Assembly: GCF_021730395.1 (NCBI RefSeq)
Contig: NC_069367.1
Location: forward strand, 74,757,501 to 74,821,500
Reading direction: 5' to 3'
DNA from: Mercenaria mercenaria
Lineage: Eukaryota > Mollusca > Bivalvia > Venerida > Veneridae
Length of the DNA stretch: 64,000 nucleotides
The first letter of the stretch is position 1. The number at the start of each line of letters is the position of its first letter. A program made the position numbers and the translations under genes. Below, in pieces: positions 46,190 through 56,888 of this stretch. The notes under the pieces are model-generated. The model had not been told where the DNA came from and did not search any database. It worked only from the letters and a program-made list of their open reading frames with translations.

Positions 46190-46885
46190 AACTGACATGG
46201 CTGACTCGTGATTTCTGCACATCGTCTTGATGAGGTGATTATTTGACCAAAGTTTCATCAAAATCCTACAAGGTGTTTAGAAGATACAGAGTACCCAAAA
46301 TGAAAGGCTAAAACATTTGACCAAGAGTTGTGACCTTGAACTTGAGCTAACATGGCTGACCCACGAGTTTTGCACATTGTCTTGATGAGGAGATCATTTG
46401 ACCCAAATTTCATAATCCTTCAACGGGTTTAGGAGATACAGAGTGGACGCAAAATGTAAGGCCCTAACATTTGACATTTGACCTTGACTTGTGACCTTGA
46501 CCTTGAGCCGACATGGCTGACTCATGGGTTCTGCAATCATCTTGATAAGGTGATCATTTGACCCAAGTTTCATGATTATCCCTCAATAAGTTTAGGAGAT
46601 AAAGAACTTACACAAAATTGAAGGCTCAAACCTTTGACCTTGAGCTGTGACCTTGACCTTGAGCCAACATGGATGACTCATAAGTGCTGCACATCCTCTT
46701 GATGAGGTGATCATCTGACTGAAGTTTCATGATTATCCTCTATGGGGTTTAGAAATGAAATGGAAGGCTCAAAGCTTTGACCTTGAGTTGTGACCTTGAC
46801 CTTGAGCTGACATGGCTGACTCGTGGGTTCTGCACATCATCTTGACGAGGTGATCTTTTGACCCATGTTTCCTTCAAGGTTAGTT
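46190..46885 (+). mobile_element. Family C-like monomer array, both ends missing
   Basis: About five 140-150 bp monomers with GTTGTGACCTTGACCTTGAG, ACATGGCTGACTCATG, CACATCGTCTTGATGAGGTG and ATCATTTGACCCAAGTTTCA match the family C core at 2824-4038. Neither a CAAGAG start nor a GGAC/hairpin end is present. Confidence 0.75.
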
Positions 46886-47029
46886 ACACTGCTCAGTTTT
46901 TTGTAGATAGTAACACAAGAGGTTTGTGAATTGATTTTTAAATATTCCCAGATTTTTCTGACTAGAATATTTAAAACCTTTCTAATAAATAAATATGGGC
47001 TAGTAATTTGTTTGTTTGTGCATGTCCAC

Positions 47030-47068
47030 ATGCACTGGTGGTGGTGGTGGTGGGAGTGGGGGTGGAGG
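47030..47068 (+). repeat. GTG/GGT-rich microsatellite
   Basis: GGTGGTGGTGGTGGTGGGAG followed by a G-rich stretch. It is flanked by a T homopolymer of about 14 bases at 47089. Confidence 0.8.
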
Positions 47069-47175
47069 AATATAAGGTTCAAACAAGTTTTTTTTTTTTT
47101 TAAAGTTTCCAACACATACATGATAGGGTAGTTAGCACAATCCTGTGCAGCCATGAGCTGTTTTGACAAATCAGA

Positions 47176-47318
47176 GATTTTCCTGTTTCAAGTTCTATCA
47201 AGGATAAATTTCATCCACTTTCACCACACCACTTAAGATTTGAAGGAAACTGTGGATGGACTGATGGTAACTGATCACAATAGCTCACCCTCAGAACTTT
47301 GTGCTCTGGTGAGCTAAC
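47176..47318 (+). mobile_element. 3' end of a composite element, family K
   Basis: GATTTTCCTGTTTCAAG to GGAAACTGTGGATGGACTGA, then a terminal hairpin with AGCTCACC and GGTGAGCTAA around AGAACTTTGTGCTCT. CTCTGGTGA is the inverse of the TTCACCAGAG seen after the CAAGAGG start at 2676, which ties the two ends to one family. Confidence 0.6.
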
Positions 47319-47516
47319 AAATAGAGAAAATGCTGACATTTCCAAAATCAAAATTATATAACAGGAGCTTTATATTGAGGGCTGTCTTACTATCCTAAAT
47401 TATCATGTTGGAAGTGTTAACCTTTAGCATATAATATTAACACATCTCAATGTTAGGGTCACATCTGCCTACTTTTGCATCTATTACCCAGGAGATATTT
47501 AATGTCTTACTAAAAA

Positions 47517-49337
47517 CAAGAGGACCATGATGGTCCTGAATCACTCACCTGTTCCTGCATGACCCAGTTTTGAGTATGACGTCGTTTTTTCTATTATTTG
47601 ACAAAGTGACCTAGTTTTTGAGCTCATGTGACCCAGTTTTGAACTTGACCTAGATATCATTAAGATAGAAATTCAGACCAATTTTCATGAAGATCCATTG
47701 AAAAATATGGCCTCTAGAGAGGTCCAAATATTTTTCAAATTTTAGACCTAATGACTTAGTTTTTGATCGCAGTTGACCCAGTTTCAAACTTGACCTAGAT
47801 ATCATCAAGATGAACATTCAGACCAACTTTCATACAGATCCTATGAAAAGTATGGCCTCTAGAGAGGTCACAAGTTTTTTTTATTATTTGAACTACTGAC
47901 CTAGTTTCTGATGGCACGTGACTCAGTTTCAAACTTGACCTAGATATCATCAAGGTGAACGTTCTGACCAATTTTCATGAAGATCCATTCAAGGGTATGG
48001 CCTCTAGAGAGGTCACAAGGTTTTTCGATTTTAAGACCTACTGACCTAGTTTAATATAAACACTGAGACCAACTTTCATACATATCCCATAAAAAATATG
48101 ACCTCTAGAGAGGTCACAAGGTTTTTTCATTATTTGACCTACTGACCTACTTTTTGAAGACATGTGACCCACTTTCGAACTTGACCTAGATATCATCAAG
48201 ATGAACATTCTGACCAATTTTTATGGAGATCCATTCACAAGTATGGCCTCTAGAGAGGTCACAAGGTTTTTCTATTTTTAGACCTACTGACCTAGTTTTT
48301 GACCACATGTGACCCAGTTTCAAACTTGACCTAGATATCATCAAGATGAACATTCAGACCAAATTTCATACAGATCCCATGAAAAATATGGCCTTTAGAG
48401 AGGTCACAAGGTTTTTCTATTATTTGACCTACTGACCTAGTTTTTGATGGCACATGACCCAGTTTCAAACTTGAACTAGATATCATCAAGGTGAACATTC
48501 TGACCAATTTTCATGAAGATCTTGTGAAATATATGGCCTCTAGAGAGGTCACAAGGTTTTTCTATTTTTAGACCTACTGACCTAGGTTTTGACCGCACGT
48601 GACCCAGTTTCGAACTTGACCTAGATATCATCAAGGTGAATATTCTGACCAAATTTCATAAAGATCCCATGAAAAATATGGCCTTTAGACAGGTCACAAG
48701 GTTTTTCTATTATTTGACCTACTGACCTAGTTTTTGAAGGCACGTGACCCAGTTTCAAACTTGACCTAGATATCATCAAGTTGAACATTCATACCAATTT
48801 TCATGAAGATCTTATGAAATATATGGCCTCTAGAGAGGTCACAAGGTTTTTCTATTTTTAGACCTACTGACCTAGTTTTTGACCGCATGTGACCCAGTTT
48901 CGAACTTGACCTAGACATCATCAAGTTGAACATTCTGACCAATTTTCATAAAGATCCCATGAAAAATATGGCCTTTAGAGAGGTCACAAGGTTTTTCTAT
49001 TATTTGACCTACTGACCCAGTTTCGAACTTGACCTAGATATCATCAAGGTGAACATTCTGACCAATTTTCATGAAGATCTTGTGAAATATATGGCCTCTA
49101 GAGAGATCACAAGATTTTTCTATTTTTAGACCTACTGACCTAGTTTTTGACCGCACGTGACCCAGTTTCGAACTTGACCTAGATATCATTAAGATGAACA
49201 TTCTGACCAACTTTCATAAAGATCCCATGAAAAATGTGACCTCGAGAGTGGTCACAAGCAAAAGTTTACGCACAGACGGACGACGGACGCTGCGTGATCA
49301 CAGAAGCTCACCTTGTCACTTTGTGGCAGGTGAGCTA
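47517..49337 (+). mobile_element. Composite element, family 1 copy h, about 12 monomers
   Basis: Starts CAAGAGGACCATGATGGTCC, with a GAGTATGACGTCGTTTTTTC leader. About twelve 145 bp monomers follow, with one internal deletion near 48050. It ends in ACGGACGACGGACGCTGCGT and the terminal hairpin to GGTGAGCTAAAA. It abuts the broken zinc-ribbon exon, which appears to have been the target. Confidence 0.93.
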
Positions 49338-49344
49338 AAAAATG

Positions 49345-49850
49345 TTTAAAAAGATTACTTGGTCCATGCTGATGCATTAGGCTAATGACCCATTCATCAA
49401 AAGCTGTCTTATACATCATGTGTACTGGAAACTTTGAACATGTACCAGTGTCTAGTTGATCTCCAGCTGATACGGAGCTATTGCAGGATGGGTACTTTAG
49501 CCACTCTATTGCCAGTATGTAATACTCATCAAGGTCCAAGACAAAACAGGTCAGGTGGTAAGGACCTGCATTTGTTAACTCTGTATTGTTACAGCATGGA
49601 CAAAGAAGCTTCATCTTCCAGATACGTATTGTATCCACAGAAATAGCCTATGTCCAAAGTAACTGTCCACTTTTGGTCGCAGAGTTGGCAACAACTGTGG
49701 GAGGGGAGGGTTGTACTACAAACGGCCTACCTATCTGTCATCCAGCTCAGGTTTCCCATCTGTATTATATGTGAATAATGCCTTGGATATCCATTTCATA
49801 TCAATCTGATGAAGACAGGCCTTCCAGCTGGTAGTCTGGAAATTATAAAG
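49345..49850 (-). pseudogene. Broken exon with zinc ribbon, DUF6729-like
   Basis: From 49850 downwards the minus strand reads CLHQIDMKWISKALFTYNTD, DSYFGHRLFLWIQYV, then in another frame RIWKMKLLCPCCNNTELTNA, LDLDEYYILAIEWLKYPSCN and FPVHMMYKTAFDEWVISLMH. The two CxxC pairs (CPCC and CNN..PSC region) and the order HRL.LW.PY, CP.C, LD.D.YY, C..C, FP..L.YK.A match what I recall of the DUF6729 family, which is often found in expanded, transposon-associated genes. At least two stops and one frame change are present. The C-terminal side is cut by family 1 copy h. Confidence 0.55.
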
Positions 49851-49959
49851 GCTGAAATAAACTGAAGCAATATACATGCAAAAAGTGCCAGACTATATTG
49901 ATAGAGATAATACACATTTCTGTTTTGTATATTAATGTCTGTAGAAGTCTGTAATGTCT

Positions 49960-50215
49960 GTAACATAAAAGTTATGGAGTGGAAACAATTTTACTTGACC
50001 TTCAATAAAGACCTTCACCTTTCACCTACAAGCACAATTTTTGTACTTGCATGATCTCTACATATTGCACTCTATTCACATACCAAGTTTTATGAACATA
50101 GCTCGAATACTTTTTGAGTAATTGGAGGATCTAGATTAGCAGATGGACAGACGGATGGATGTATGGAGGGCATTTCTACTGTCCCCTCCAGTGTTCCACT
50201 GTTAAAGGACTAATA
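49960..50215 (+). mobile_element. Composite element 3' fragment, family F-like
   Basis: One worn monomer (ACTTGACCTTCAATAAAGAC, TACCAAGTTTTATGAACATA), a GGACAGACGGATGGATG tract, and ACTGTCCCCTCCAGTG..AAAGGACTAATAA, which resembles the family F end (TAGTCCCC..AGGGGACTAATAA). Confidence 0.55.
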
Positions 50216-50469
50216 AAGACTGTACAGTAAACCTTAATAAATTTCTCAATAATAAATGACTTGTATTTTTTGAACTGAGCTAAACCCTCATTCATATGTA
50301 TTGTGTGAAATAACCTGAGGCCATATTCATAAATGACATAATTTGTTACTGACCTGAGACCCTGTTCTAAAAGTCAACAGCATAACATTTGGCAAGACCC
50401 TGACATAGTTGTCACAGTACCTCTTCATACCAGTTTTCTCATCTGGTCAAGCATGATTCTGCTGCATCT

Positions 50470-50591
50470 CTACATCACAGCTTCGGCACGAATCAGGCCC
50501 AAGTCACACTGATTCGAGCCTCGGCCTGATGATAAACCACTAATACTTGTTACTGGAGTAGTTGAAGATGTGGAAGCTGTGCTGGTAGTGT
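50470..50591 (-). pseudogene. Possible exon, Ser/Thr-rich
   Basis: After ATATTTTCAG the open frame reads TTSTASTSSTTPVTSISGLS, SGRGSNQCDLGLIRAEAVM and then TAG. Composition and acceptor fit a linker exon of the DUF6729-like gene downstream on the same strand, but this is inference from position. Confidence 0.3.
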
Positions 50592-50626
50592 CTGAAAATA
50601 TCAAATTGTCTATAATGTCAGGTGTA

Positions 50627-50815
50627 CAGTCTAACTTGTACTAACGGTCACCTCCGATCAGCGGTCACCTCCGTTCAGCGGCCATTTTATGACGCCCCCG
50701 ACAGATTTTCCTCTATTTTATCACTTTATTCAGCGGTCACCTGCCGTCTGCGGCCAGCGGCCACCAAAATTGCCTCCCGACCGCCGTATTTGACCTCTTT
50801 CAGCAGCCATTTTTT
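50627..50815 (+). repeat. Short CAGCGGTCACCT repeats, possible pogo/Tigger-type end
   Basis: CGGTCACCTCCGATCAGCGG, TCACCTCCGTTCAGCGGCCA and CAGCGGTCACCTGCCGTC are near-copies. CAGTCTAACTTGTACTAACG at the left resembles the ends of Tigger/pogo elements, but no inverted partner was found. Confidence 0.4.
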
Positions 50816-51145
50816 CTTCTAAAACTAATTATTTTTAGACAATAATCGCCGAAGATACCCAATTTTTGAGAAGCACGTGACTGCTAAGTTTCCGCGTGAC
50901 TTCACAAGAACGACAAAATGACATGAGCTTCTCAATTAAAATTGATAACCAAAGGTGTAATCCCCTTTATGTTATGATCAAACGGCCAGTAATTATCGGC
51001 AATTAGCGTGTCACCTCGTGTCAATTTTGTTGTTTACAGTTTGACCTCGGTTAAAGACAATACTTGATTACTAATTAGTAGCATAATATTTGTGTTTTTT
51101 TTTTTATACTTCTGTCATCAAAATACTATTAAATTTATACGAAAA

Positions 51146-51428
51146 TAATGCATGTGAGAATTGGGCATTCAATCAATATTAATTAAATGCAAAGGACCTA
51201 AGGATCTTGCATGAGGTCAAAGTCAAGGTCACAAACCAAATCATTGTAAGAACAGCCTACACTGAGTGTATGTCTGAAGTTTTAAGATATTCTGTCAATG
51301 TTTTAAATTGTTACTGTAATATGAAAATAATAAACACGTGCAAAGGGAGATAATTTGCTAAAAAAGCCAGGAAAAGTTCAGGATGATCACTATATGCCTC
51401 CCGCATCAGTAGATGCCGGGGGCATAAA
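51146..51428 (+). repeat. Duplicated about 230 bp segment, copy 1, with family J-type 3' end
   Basis: Shares AATAATGCATGTGAGAATTG, GGACCTAAGGATCTTGCATG and GTAATATGAAAATAATAAAC with 52962-53216, but lacks about 26 bases present there near 51180. It ends ATGCCTCCCGCATCAG..GATGCCGGGGGCATAAAA, the family J 3' hairpin. Confidence 0.8.
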
Positions 51429-52104
51429 AAGTACGAAATTCTTTTTAAAACTAAGTGAAGTTTGTATGTTTGCTATTTATAGAACTGTGTCAGGTCATGC
51501 ATATTAATGAAACTAGTCCGGCAGCATTCAATACGGAATATAAAAGGTACAATACAGAATTTTTTCTTGCTGTTCATATTTAAATGTGAAATACAAGCTA
51601 TAAATTTTTATATACATATAACTTCAAGAGCTAAATTCAAATTATTTTAAAACCCTTTTGCAGTATATACTTTCTTTAAGTGGGTATATAGTGTTCATTC
51701 TGACATTTGTTTTTACACCAGTATAATACATCAACGTATACCTGTAGTAAAGTCTGTTTTTCAGCAGGTATATAACTACTTTATCTTTCTTCTCCAATTT
51801 TGTTTTTGTAGGAAGTAAGCCTTGACGTTACATTACTTGTATAATAAAGGAATACATTTCCTTTTTACATACACTGTCACTTGAAAAGTTAGTTCAGACT
51901 TGTACATGCATGTAAGCTCGACTCATCTGTGCCTTGCAGCCATGAAATGCCTGTATATGTTATTAACAATTTCAGTCACTATCATGGGGTTGTCATACTA
52001 AAATCACTATGATTTTGGGTGAACCTGAACAGTAATTCTCACAACATTCTGACAAATCCTCTGAGCTATACTATATAGGCACTAAACTTTAAAAGTCTGA
52101 CAAA
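51429..52104. other. No gene recognised
   Basis: AT-rich; nothing supported. Confidence 0.4.
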
Positions 52105-52347
52105 TTACAAACCTCCTTAACACGAGAAATTTCCTCGGTCTGGGAAAGCGTAAGAATGTCTACATGGGGTTTTATGCCCTGGTCAGTCAGGAAGAGTACA
52201 GCATGGTGTTGATCATCGGTAGGCCTGGTCAATTAACATACATTTCAAATGTCATGCGCTCAGTCTTTTCACCCACCATCATGGACGAAGATCATGTTTC
52301 CCTTCGGGCCACACAAGGATGTCTCTGCAACAGCTTTGCTCAGCAAC
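52105..52347 (-). pseudogene. Possible decayed exon of unknown gene
   Basis: After a TTGCTTTAG acceptor the minus strand reads LLSKAVAETSLCGPKGNMIF and VHDGG, then stops. Later in the same frame it reads QHHAVLFLTDQGIKPHVDIL and TLSQTEEISRVKEVCNL. Both parts look like protein, with several stops between them. I do not recognise the family. Confidence 0.35.
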
Positions 52348-52474
52348 CTAAAGCAATACAAGTACACAGAAATTCATTTATCTCACTGTCCTTTGTATAC
52401 ATGTAACTATTTCCATGATTACACCATCTGGAAATGCATGAAGCACTTTGCACATGACAAAATATTCTGATCTA

Positions 52475-52665
52475 TAAGGAAGTTAGAGTCCGGACAAAGT
52501 CCACTGTACCAATTTTTGACCTTAAATCTCTAAGTGTGACCTTGACCTTTTAGCTATGGATCTGTGTCTTGAGTGCAATACATGTCTCATCCTGGTGAAC
52601 AGATGTGTTAGGTTATTTTAAAATCTTTCTATGTACAAAGGAGTTACAGTCTGGACCACATCGGA
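52475..52665 (+). repeat. Single composite-element monomer, family F-like
   Basis: AAGTGTGACCTTGACCTTTT, GTCTCATCCTGGTGAACA and GAGTTACAGTCTGGACC match the family F monomer layout. No start or end. Confidence 0.55.
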
Positions 52666-52694
52666 CATACACATGGTCATTCTTATTAACTGGT

Positions 52695-52870
52695 ACTAAA
52701 GTGGCTTCTCTTTTGTTCTCCCTATTGTTCTTTTTAGCTACCTAAATTCAAAAATCTACATAAACCCAAAACATGTTGAATGACATCAAAGATAATTTAC
52801 TGTTACCTATTGTTCTCATAGCCACCTAAGTACAGATTTTTTCGGGGCAGACAGACAGACAGAAGCACAT
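52695..52870 (+). repeat. Dispersed repeat with TATTGTTCT..TAGCCAC motif, copy 1
   Basis: TTTTGTTCTCCCTATTGTTC and CCTATTGTTCTCATAGCCAC, then GGCAGACAGACAGACAGA. The same text type recurs at 57625-57740. It may be the 3' part of a further composite family, since a GACAGAC tract follows. Confidence 0.5.
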
Positions 52871-52961
52871 ACATGTACAAGGAACTGCTGTTGTGACAAC
52901 CATTTAGAGCTCATCACAAGTGGGTTCATCAACAAAATAAGGTGCTATGAGAGGAAAAAAA

Positions 52962-53216
52962 TAATGCATGTGAGAATTGGGCATTCAATCAATACTGGAA
53001 GTTACAAGTTTTGACATTAATTAAATGCAAAGGACCTAAGGATCTTGCATGAGGTCAAAGTCAAGGTCACAAACCAAATCATTGTAAAGGACAGCCTACA
53101 ATGAGTGTATGTCTAAAGTTTCAAGATATTCTGTCAATGTTTTAAATTGTTACTGTAATATGAAAATAATAAACACGTGCAAAGGGAGATAATTTGCTAA
53201 AAAAGCCAGGAAATGT
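52962..53216 (+). repeat. Duplicated about 230 bp segment, copy 2
   Basis: Near-identical to 51146-51375, with about 26 extra bases (ACTGGAAGTTACAAGTTTTG region). It ends at GCCAGGAAATG without the 3' hairpin of copy 1. Confidence 0.82.
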
Positions 53217-53694
53217 AATTGTTACTATGGTTACCTCATATCGGAACATTTTTGATGAAACTGATGAAGTTTGAAGAAGCAGAAGGTGCAGCAACATGCA
53301 ATAAAGTGTTGCACCTGTATTATGTAACACAATGTTCTTTTACCATGTCAATACTTGTTCTTCAATGAAAATTCATGTCTTCATTACAGGTTTATTGAAT
53401 TTTGTATTATACAAGGCTATAAATGTATTATGACATTTAATGCTAACAAAATTATGTAATGTTATGTTATCTATTACGTAACATAGCTGCTGTACAAAAT
53501 GTTCAACCTATATTCCAATCCCAGGTGCACAGGTTCAGACTTAGTTAAGTGTGCACACAATGTAAGAAAGAAATCCTTTGAAAACTGTAAGGGAAGTTGT
53601 GGGTAAGATATACATAGTTAAGGGCAGATGGACAGACTACACATGAACAATATACACCTATCAACGACCGTATAAAAGCCATGCAAAGCAAAAA
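53217..53694. other. No gene recognised
   Basis: Nothing supported. Confidence 0.4.
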
Positions 53695-54744
53695 CAAGAG
53701 CTGTCTGATGACAGCGCGCTCGACTATTCGAAGAATTGATTGAAGAATGGGGTCAAAATATTTCCACAGATATTCAGACAAAAGAAATAAATAGATTAGA
53801 CAAACAATGTTCCTGTATTTCTTTGATTTCGATAAGTCTTGCACTAAATGGCAATGTATGAACCAATTTCAAAGTCCAAAAAGGGCCATAATTCAGTCAA
53901 AATAGTTATGTACTCTTGCCTACAGATGGAAATCATAATGATAAACAAGTGTTCAAAGTTTAAAAGCCATATGTCAAACAGTTTTGACAAAACGTGGACT
54001 TGTATGAAAACAGTACCAATTTCAAAGTCCAAAAAGGGCCATAATTCAGCCAAAATAGGTCACAGAGTTATGTACTCTTTCCCACAGATAGAGACTATTA
54101 TACTAAACAAGTGATAAAAGTTTCAAAGCCATATGTCAAACACTTTACAAAAAATATGAACTGGTACGGAAAACTTAACCAAGATTTCTAAGTAAAAAAA
54201 GGGCCATAATTCAGCCAAAATCCTTGATGGAGTTATGTGCTCTTGCCTATAACTGGACAAAGTGATGGTAAACAAGTGTTGAAAGTTTCAAAGCTTTATC
54301 TCAAAAGACTTTGTCAAAATACGAACTGGTACGAAAAACTTAACCAAGATTTCTAAGTCGAAAGGGGCCATAATTCAGCCAAAATCCTTGATGGAGTTAT
54401 GTACTCTTGCCTATAACTGGCCATGGTGATGGTAAACAAGTGTTGAAAGTTTCAAAGCTTTATCTTAAAAGATTTTGTCAAAATATGAACTGGTACGAAA
54501 AACTTAACCATGATTTCTAAGTCAAAAGGGGCCATAATTCATCCAAAATCCTTGATGGAGTTATGTGCTCTTGCCTATAACTGGGCATGATGGTGGTAAA
54601 CAAGTGTTGAAAGTTTCAAAGCTTTATCTCAAAAGACTTTGTCAAAATGTGGACTGGTACGAAAAACTTAACCAAGGTGTGACGCCAACGCAGACGCCGT
54701 GGTGAGTAGGATAGCTCTACTTATTCTTCGAATAGTCGAGCTAA
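53695..54744 (+). mobile_element. Composite tandem-core element, family I, complete
   Basis: Starts CAAGAGCTGTCTGATGACAG (CTGTC/GACAG hairpin). Perfect 19 bp inverted ends GCTCGACTATTCGAAGAAT lie at 53718-53736 and, inverted, 54723-54741. Five or six monomers carry AAAAAGGGCCATAATTCAGC, CAAAATCCTTGATGGAGTTA and TGTTGAAAGTTTCAAAGCTT. Near the 3' end GACGCCAACGCAGACGCCG stands where others have GGACGG. It ends GAGCTAAAA. Confidence 0.92.
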
Positions 54745-54867
54745 AAAAGCGAGGCAATATCCGCCTGAAGGGTTACATCATAGGATGGAAGCAAAATTTA
54801 AAGAACTTGACTGTTGTAGCCAAAAGGACTTGAACAACAAAAAGGAAAACTTCTAAAAACAAATCAA

Positions 54868-55060
54868 AGTCCACAAAAAATCCTTATCAGGTACAGGTAT
54901 GTAAAAATACATCTAAAAATTGGTGGTACCATCCATGTTGTACAACAGAAAAGTGGTCTTGGTTTTTCCCTACTACCGATAATAAAAATGTTTCAAAATA
55001 AGCTATTTATAGTAACATAAAAAGGAAGTAATTCAAAAACAAAAATGAATGTAGTACAAA
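54868..55060 (+). repeat. Solo AGTCCACA monomer
   Basis: AAGTCCACAAAAAATCCTTA, CCATCCATGTTGTACAACAG and AAAAGTGGTCTTGGTTTTTC match the monomers at 6563, 21265 and 21465. It immediately precedes family J. Confidence 0.78.
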
Positions 55061-55062
55061 CA

Positions 55063-55668
55063 AGGAGCTGCGTTCAATAAACGCTTGATGCCCCCAGTGG
55101 CATCCTTGTCGATACAAAGCAATCTAAGTCCAAAACGAGGTCAAGGTCAAACTGAGGTCAGGTGATGTTTGAAGATGAGGAATGGTCACAGGTTACATCT
55201 GTATTAGTATCAATTCATTCTTGTGAGCGGTATTAATGCTAGACGAAATGGTCCCATTTGGTTAACCAAGAGATGGCCCATATAAAGCAGCCTAAGTCCA
55301 AAATGAGGTCAAGGTCAAACTGAGGTCAGGTGATGTTTGAAGATGAGGAATGGTCACAGGTTACATCTGTATTAGTATCAATTCATTCTTGTAAGCGGTA
55401 TTGATGCTAGACGAAACGGTCCCATTTGGTTAACCAAGAGATGGCCCATATAAAGCAACCTAAGTCCAAAATGAGGTCAAGGTCAAACTGATGTCATGTG
55501 ATGTCTGAAGATGAGGAATGGTCACAGGTTACAGCTGCATAAGTATCAAGTCATTCTAGTAAGGGGTATTGATGCTAGACGAAATGGTCCAATTTGGTTA
55601 ACCTCGTATGGACGAACGGACAGGACAAACACTAATGCCTCCCGCATCAGTAGATGCCGGGGGCATAA
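55063..55668 (+). mobile_element. Composite tandem-core element, family J, three 180 bp monomers
   Basis: Starts CAAGGAGCTGCGTTCAATAA (GCGTT/AACGC hairpin) and then GATGCCCCCAGTGGCATC. Three monomers carry AAAATGAGGTCAAGGTCAAA, GATGAGGAATGGTCACAGG and GATGCTAGACGAAATGGTCC. GGACGAACGGACAGGACAAA precedes the hairpin ATGCCTCCCGCAT..ATGCCGGGGGCATAAAA. The ATGCCCCC/GGGGGCAT ends are inverted. Complete. Confidence 0.88.
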
Positions 55669-55689
55669 AAAGAGATCTGCCAAATAAAA

Positions 55690-55880
55690 ACAAGAGCACT
55701 GCAATGCAGAGCAATATACACAAAGCAAAGTCATATATGACTTTTGACCCTTAAGTGTGACCTTAACCTTGAAGTGAGTCATCTGGAACATGCGCTCTGC
55801 ACATCGTCTTAGTGTGGTGAACATTTCTTTGAAATCCTTCATGGGGTTCAAGAGTTACAGAGCGGACATCAAACAAACTG
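55690..55880 (+). mobile_element. Start fragment of a composite element, family L
   Basis: CAAGAGCACTGCAATGCAGA (CTGCA/TGCAG hairpin), then a single monomer with AAGTGTGACCTTAACCTTGA and GAGTTACAGAGCGGACA. It is then lost. Confidence 0.6.
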
Positions 55881-56722
55881 ATACATATATGGCAAGTTTT
55901 TGGTCTGATATTCAAATACGGTAAATATGAATGTTTCAAAGGAATGTATTGAGTAAAACAAAAATAAACTCAAAAAAGTTTCTGTTATCAATATGTTTTT
56001 ATCAGAAGAAAGAAAGCTCTGAAGGGTTAAGCGGCTGCTGTGCAGTCACCAGATATAATGATTTTAACAAATAAATTGAAATGTACCAGAGATATTCTTT
56101 CTTTGGACCTCCATGGTCATCTCAATCTTCACCAGATAATACTATTCACAGCAGCTGTGACCAGTTGAAAGTCGATTTACCAACAACTGTCAACAAATGT
56201 CATTTGTAACAGCCTCTCCCGTTGAACAACTACTGTTTGTGGCTCTGAGGGTTGTAGTTTTTTGTCAACCTATTTCTTCAACAGTTAGCTGTCTTTCTCC
56301 TAGCTATAAATAAATGACATCATTCAAAAATAATGTCACAACTGATTTCACGTAACAAGAGATCCAAAGCGAAGCGCAACACTAGTTCCAATGACCTAAA
56401 TATGAACGCACCAGAGCAATTGGTACAATCACTGGAGGTGAGACTGATATGGTTAGAAGAAATCGTTCATGCGTTGACATGCACACAACAGACACATGGC
56501 AATCAACATATCACTCATCTTGAAGCAGATCAGATGAGCTAGAAATACAGCAACCTAAGGATAAGACAGTCATGCTTTCTGACCTGAGCAGAGTTGTTAT
56601 TCCCTTATCAGCTGGTAAAAAGTTATGTTTTACAATAAAATGTGACTTAATTACTTTTAGCTTCATTTAGTTTGCGTCAAATTGTTTCTTACCTATAACA
56701 AATACTTAACAAACTTTCTTCA
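55881..56722. other. No gene confirmed
   Basis: A 69-residue plus frame at 56333 (SQLISRNKRSKAKRNTSSND; LVQSLEVRLIWLEEIVHALT) has basic and amphipathic parts but no family I know. Confidence 0.35.
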
Positions 56723-56740
56723 ATGGCCAACTGGATGTCA

Positions 56741-56888
56741 TCATGCCCGAAATACACTTCCGCTGACATAGCAGTTTGTCTGGTTGGAAGACTGCTCTGT
56801 GACAGCATCAGGTTCTATAGAATGGTTGTTAATACTTCCCGACATATCAGCTGATTCACTGTATATTACTGTGGCTGACGGAGACACA
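56741..56888 (-). pseudogene. Possible terminal exon, Ser/Thr-rich
   Basis: After CCTTCCTGCGTAG the open frame reads VSPSATVIYSESADMSGSIN, NHSIEPDAVTEQSSNQTNCY and VSGSVFRA and then TGA. Composition is protein-like, but no homolog is recognised. It may belong with the Ser/Thr-rich exon at 50470. Confidence 0.3.

Noticed and set aside
17543-49638. Recurrent minus-strand frames with ILMISRSxSKLGH and CDLSRGH
   Set aside because: They come from the family 1 monomer read in reverse. The 145 bp period is not a multiple of 3, so every frame closes within a few monomers, and the peptides follow the DNA repeat exactly.
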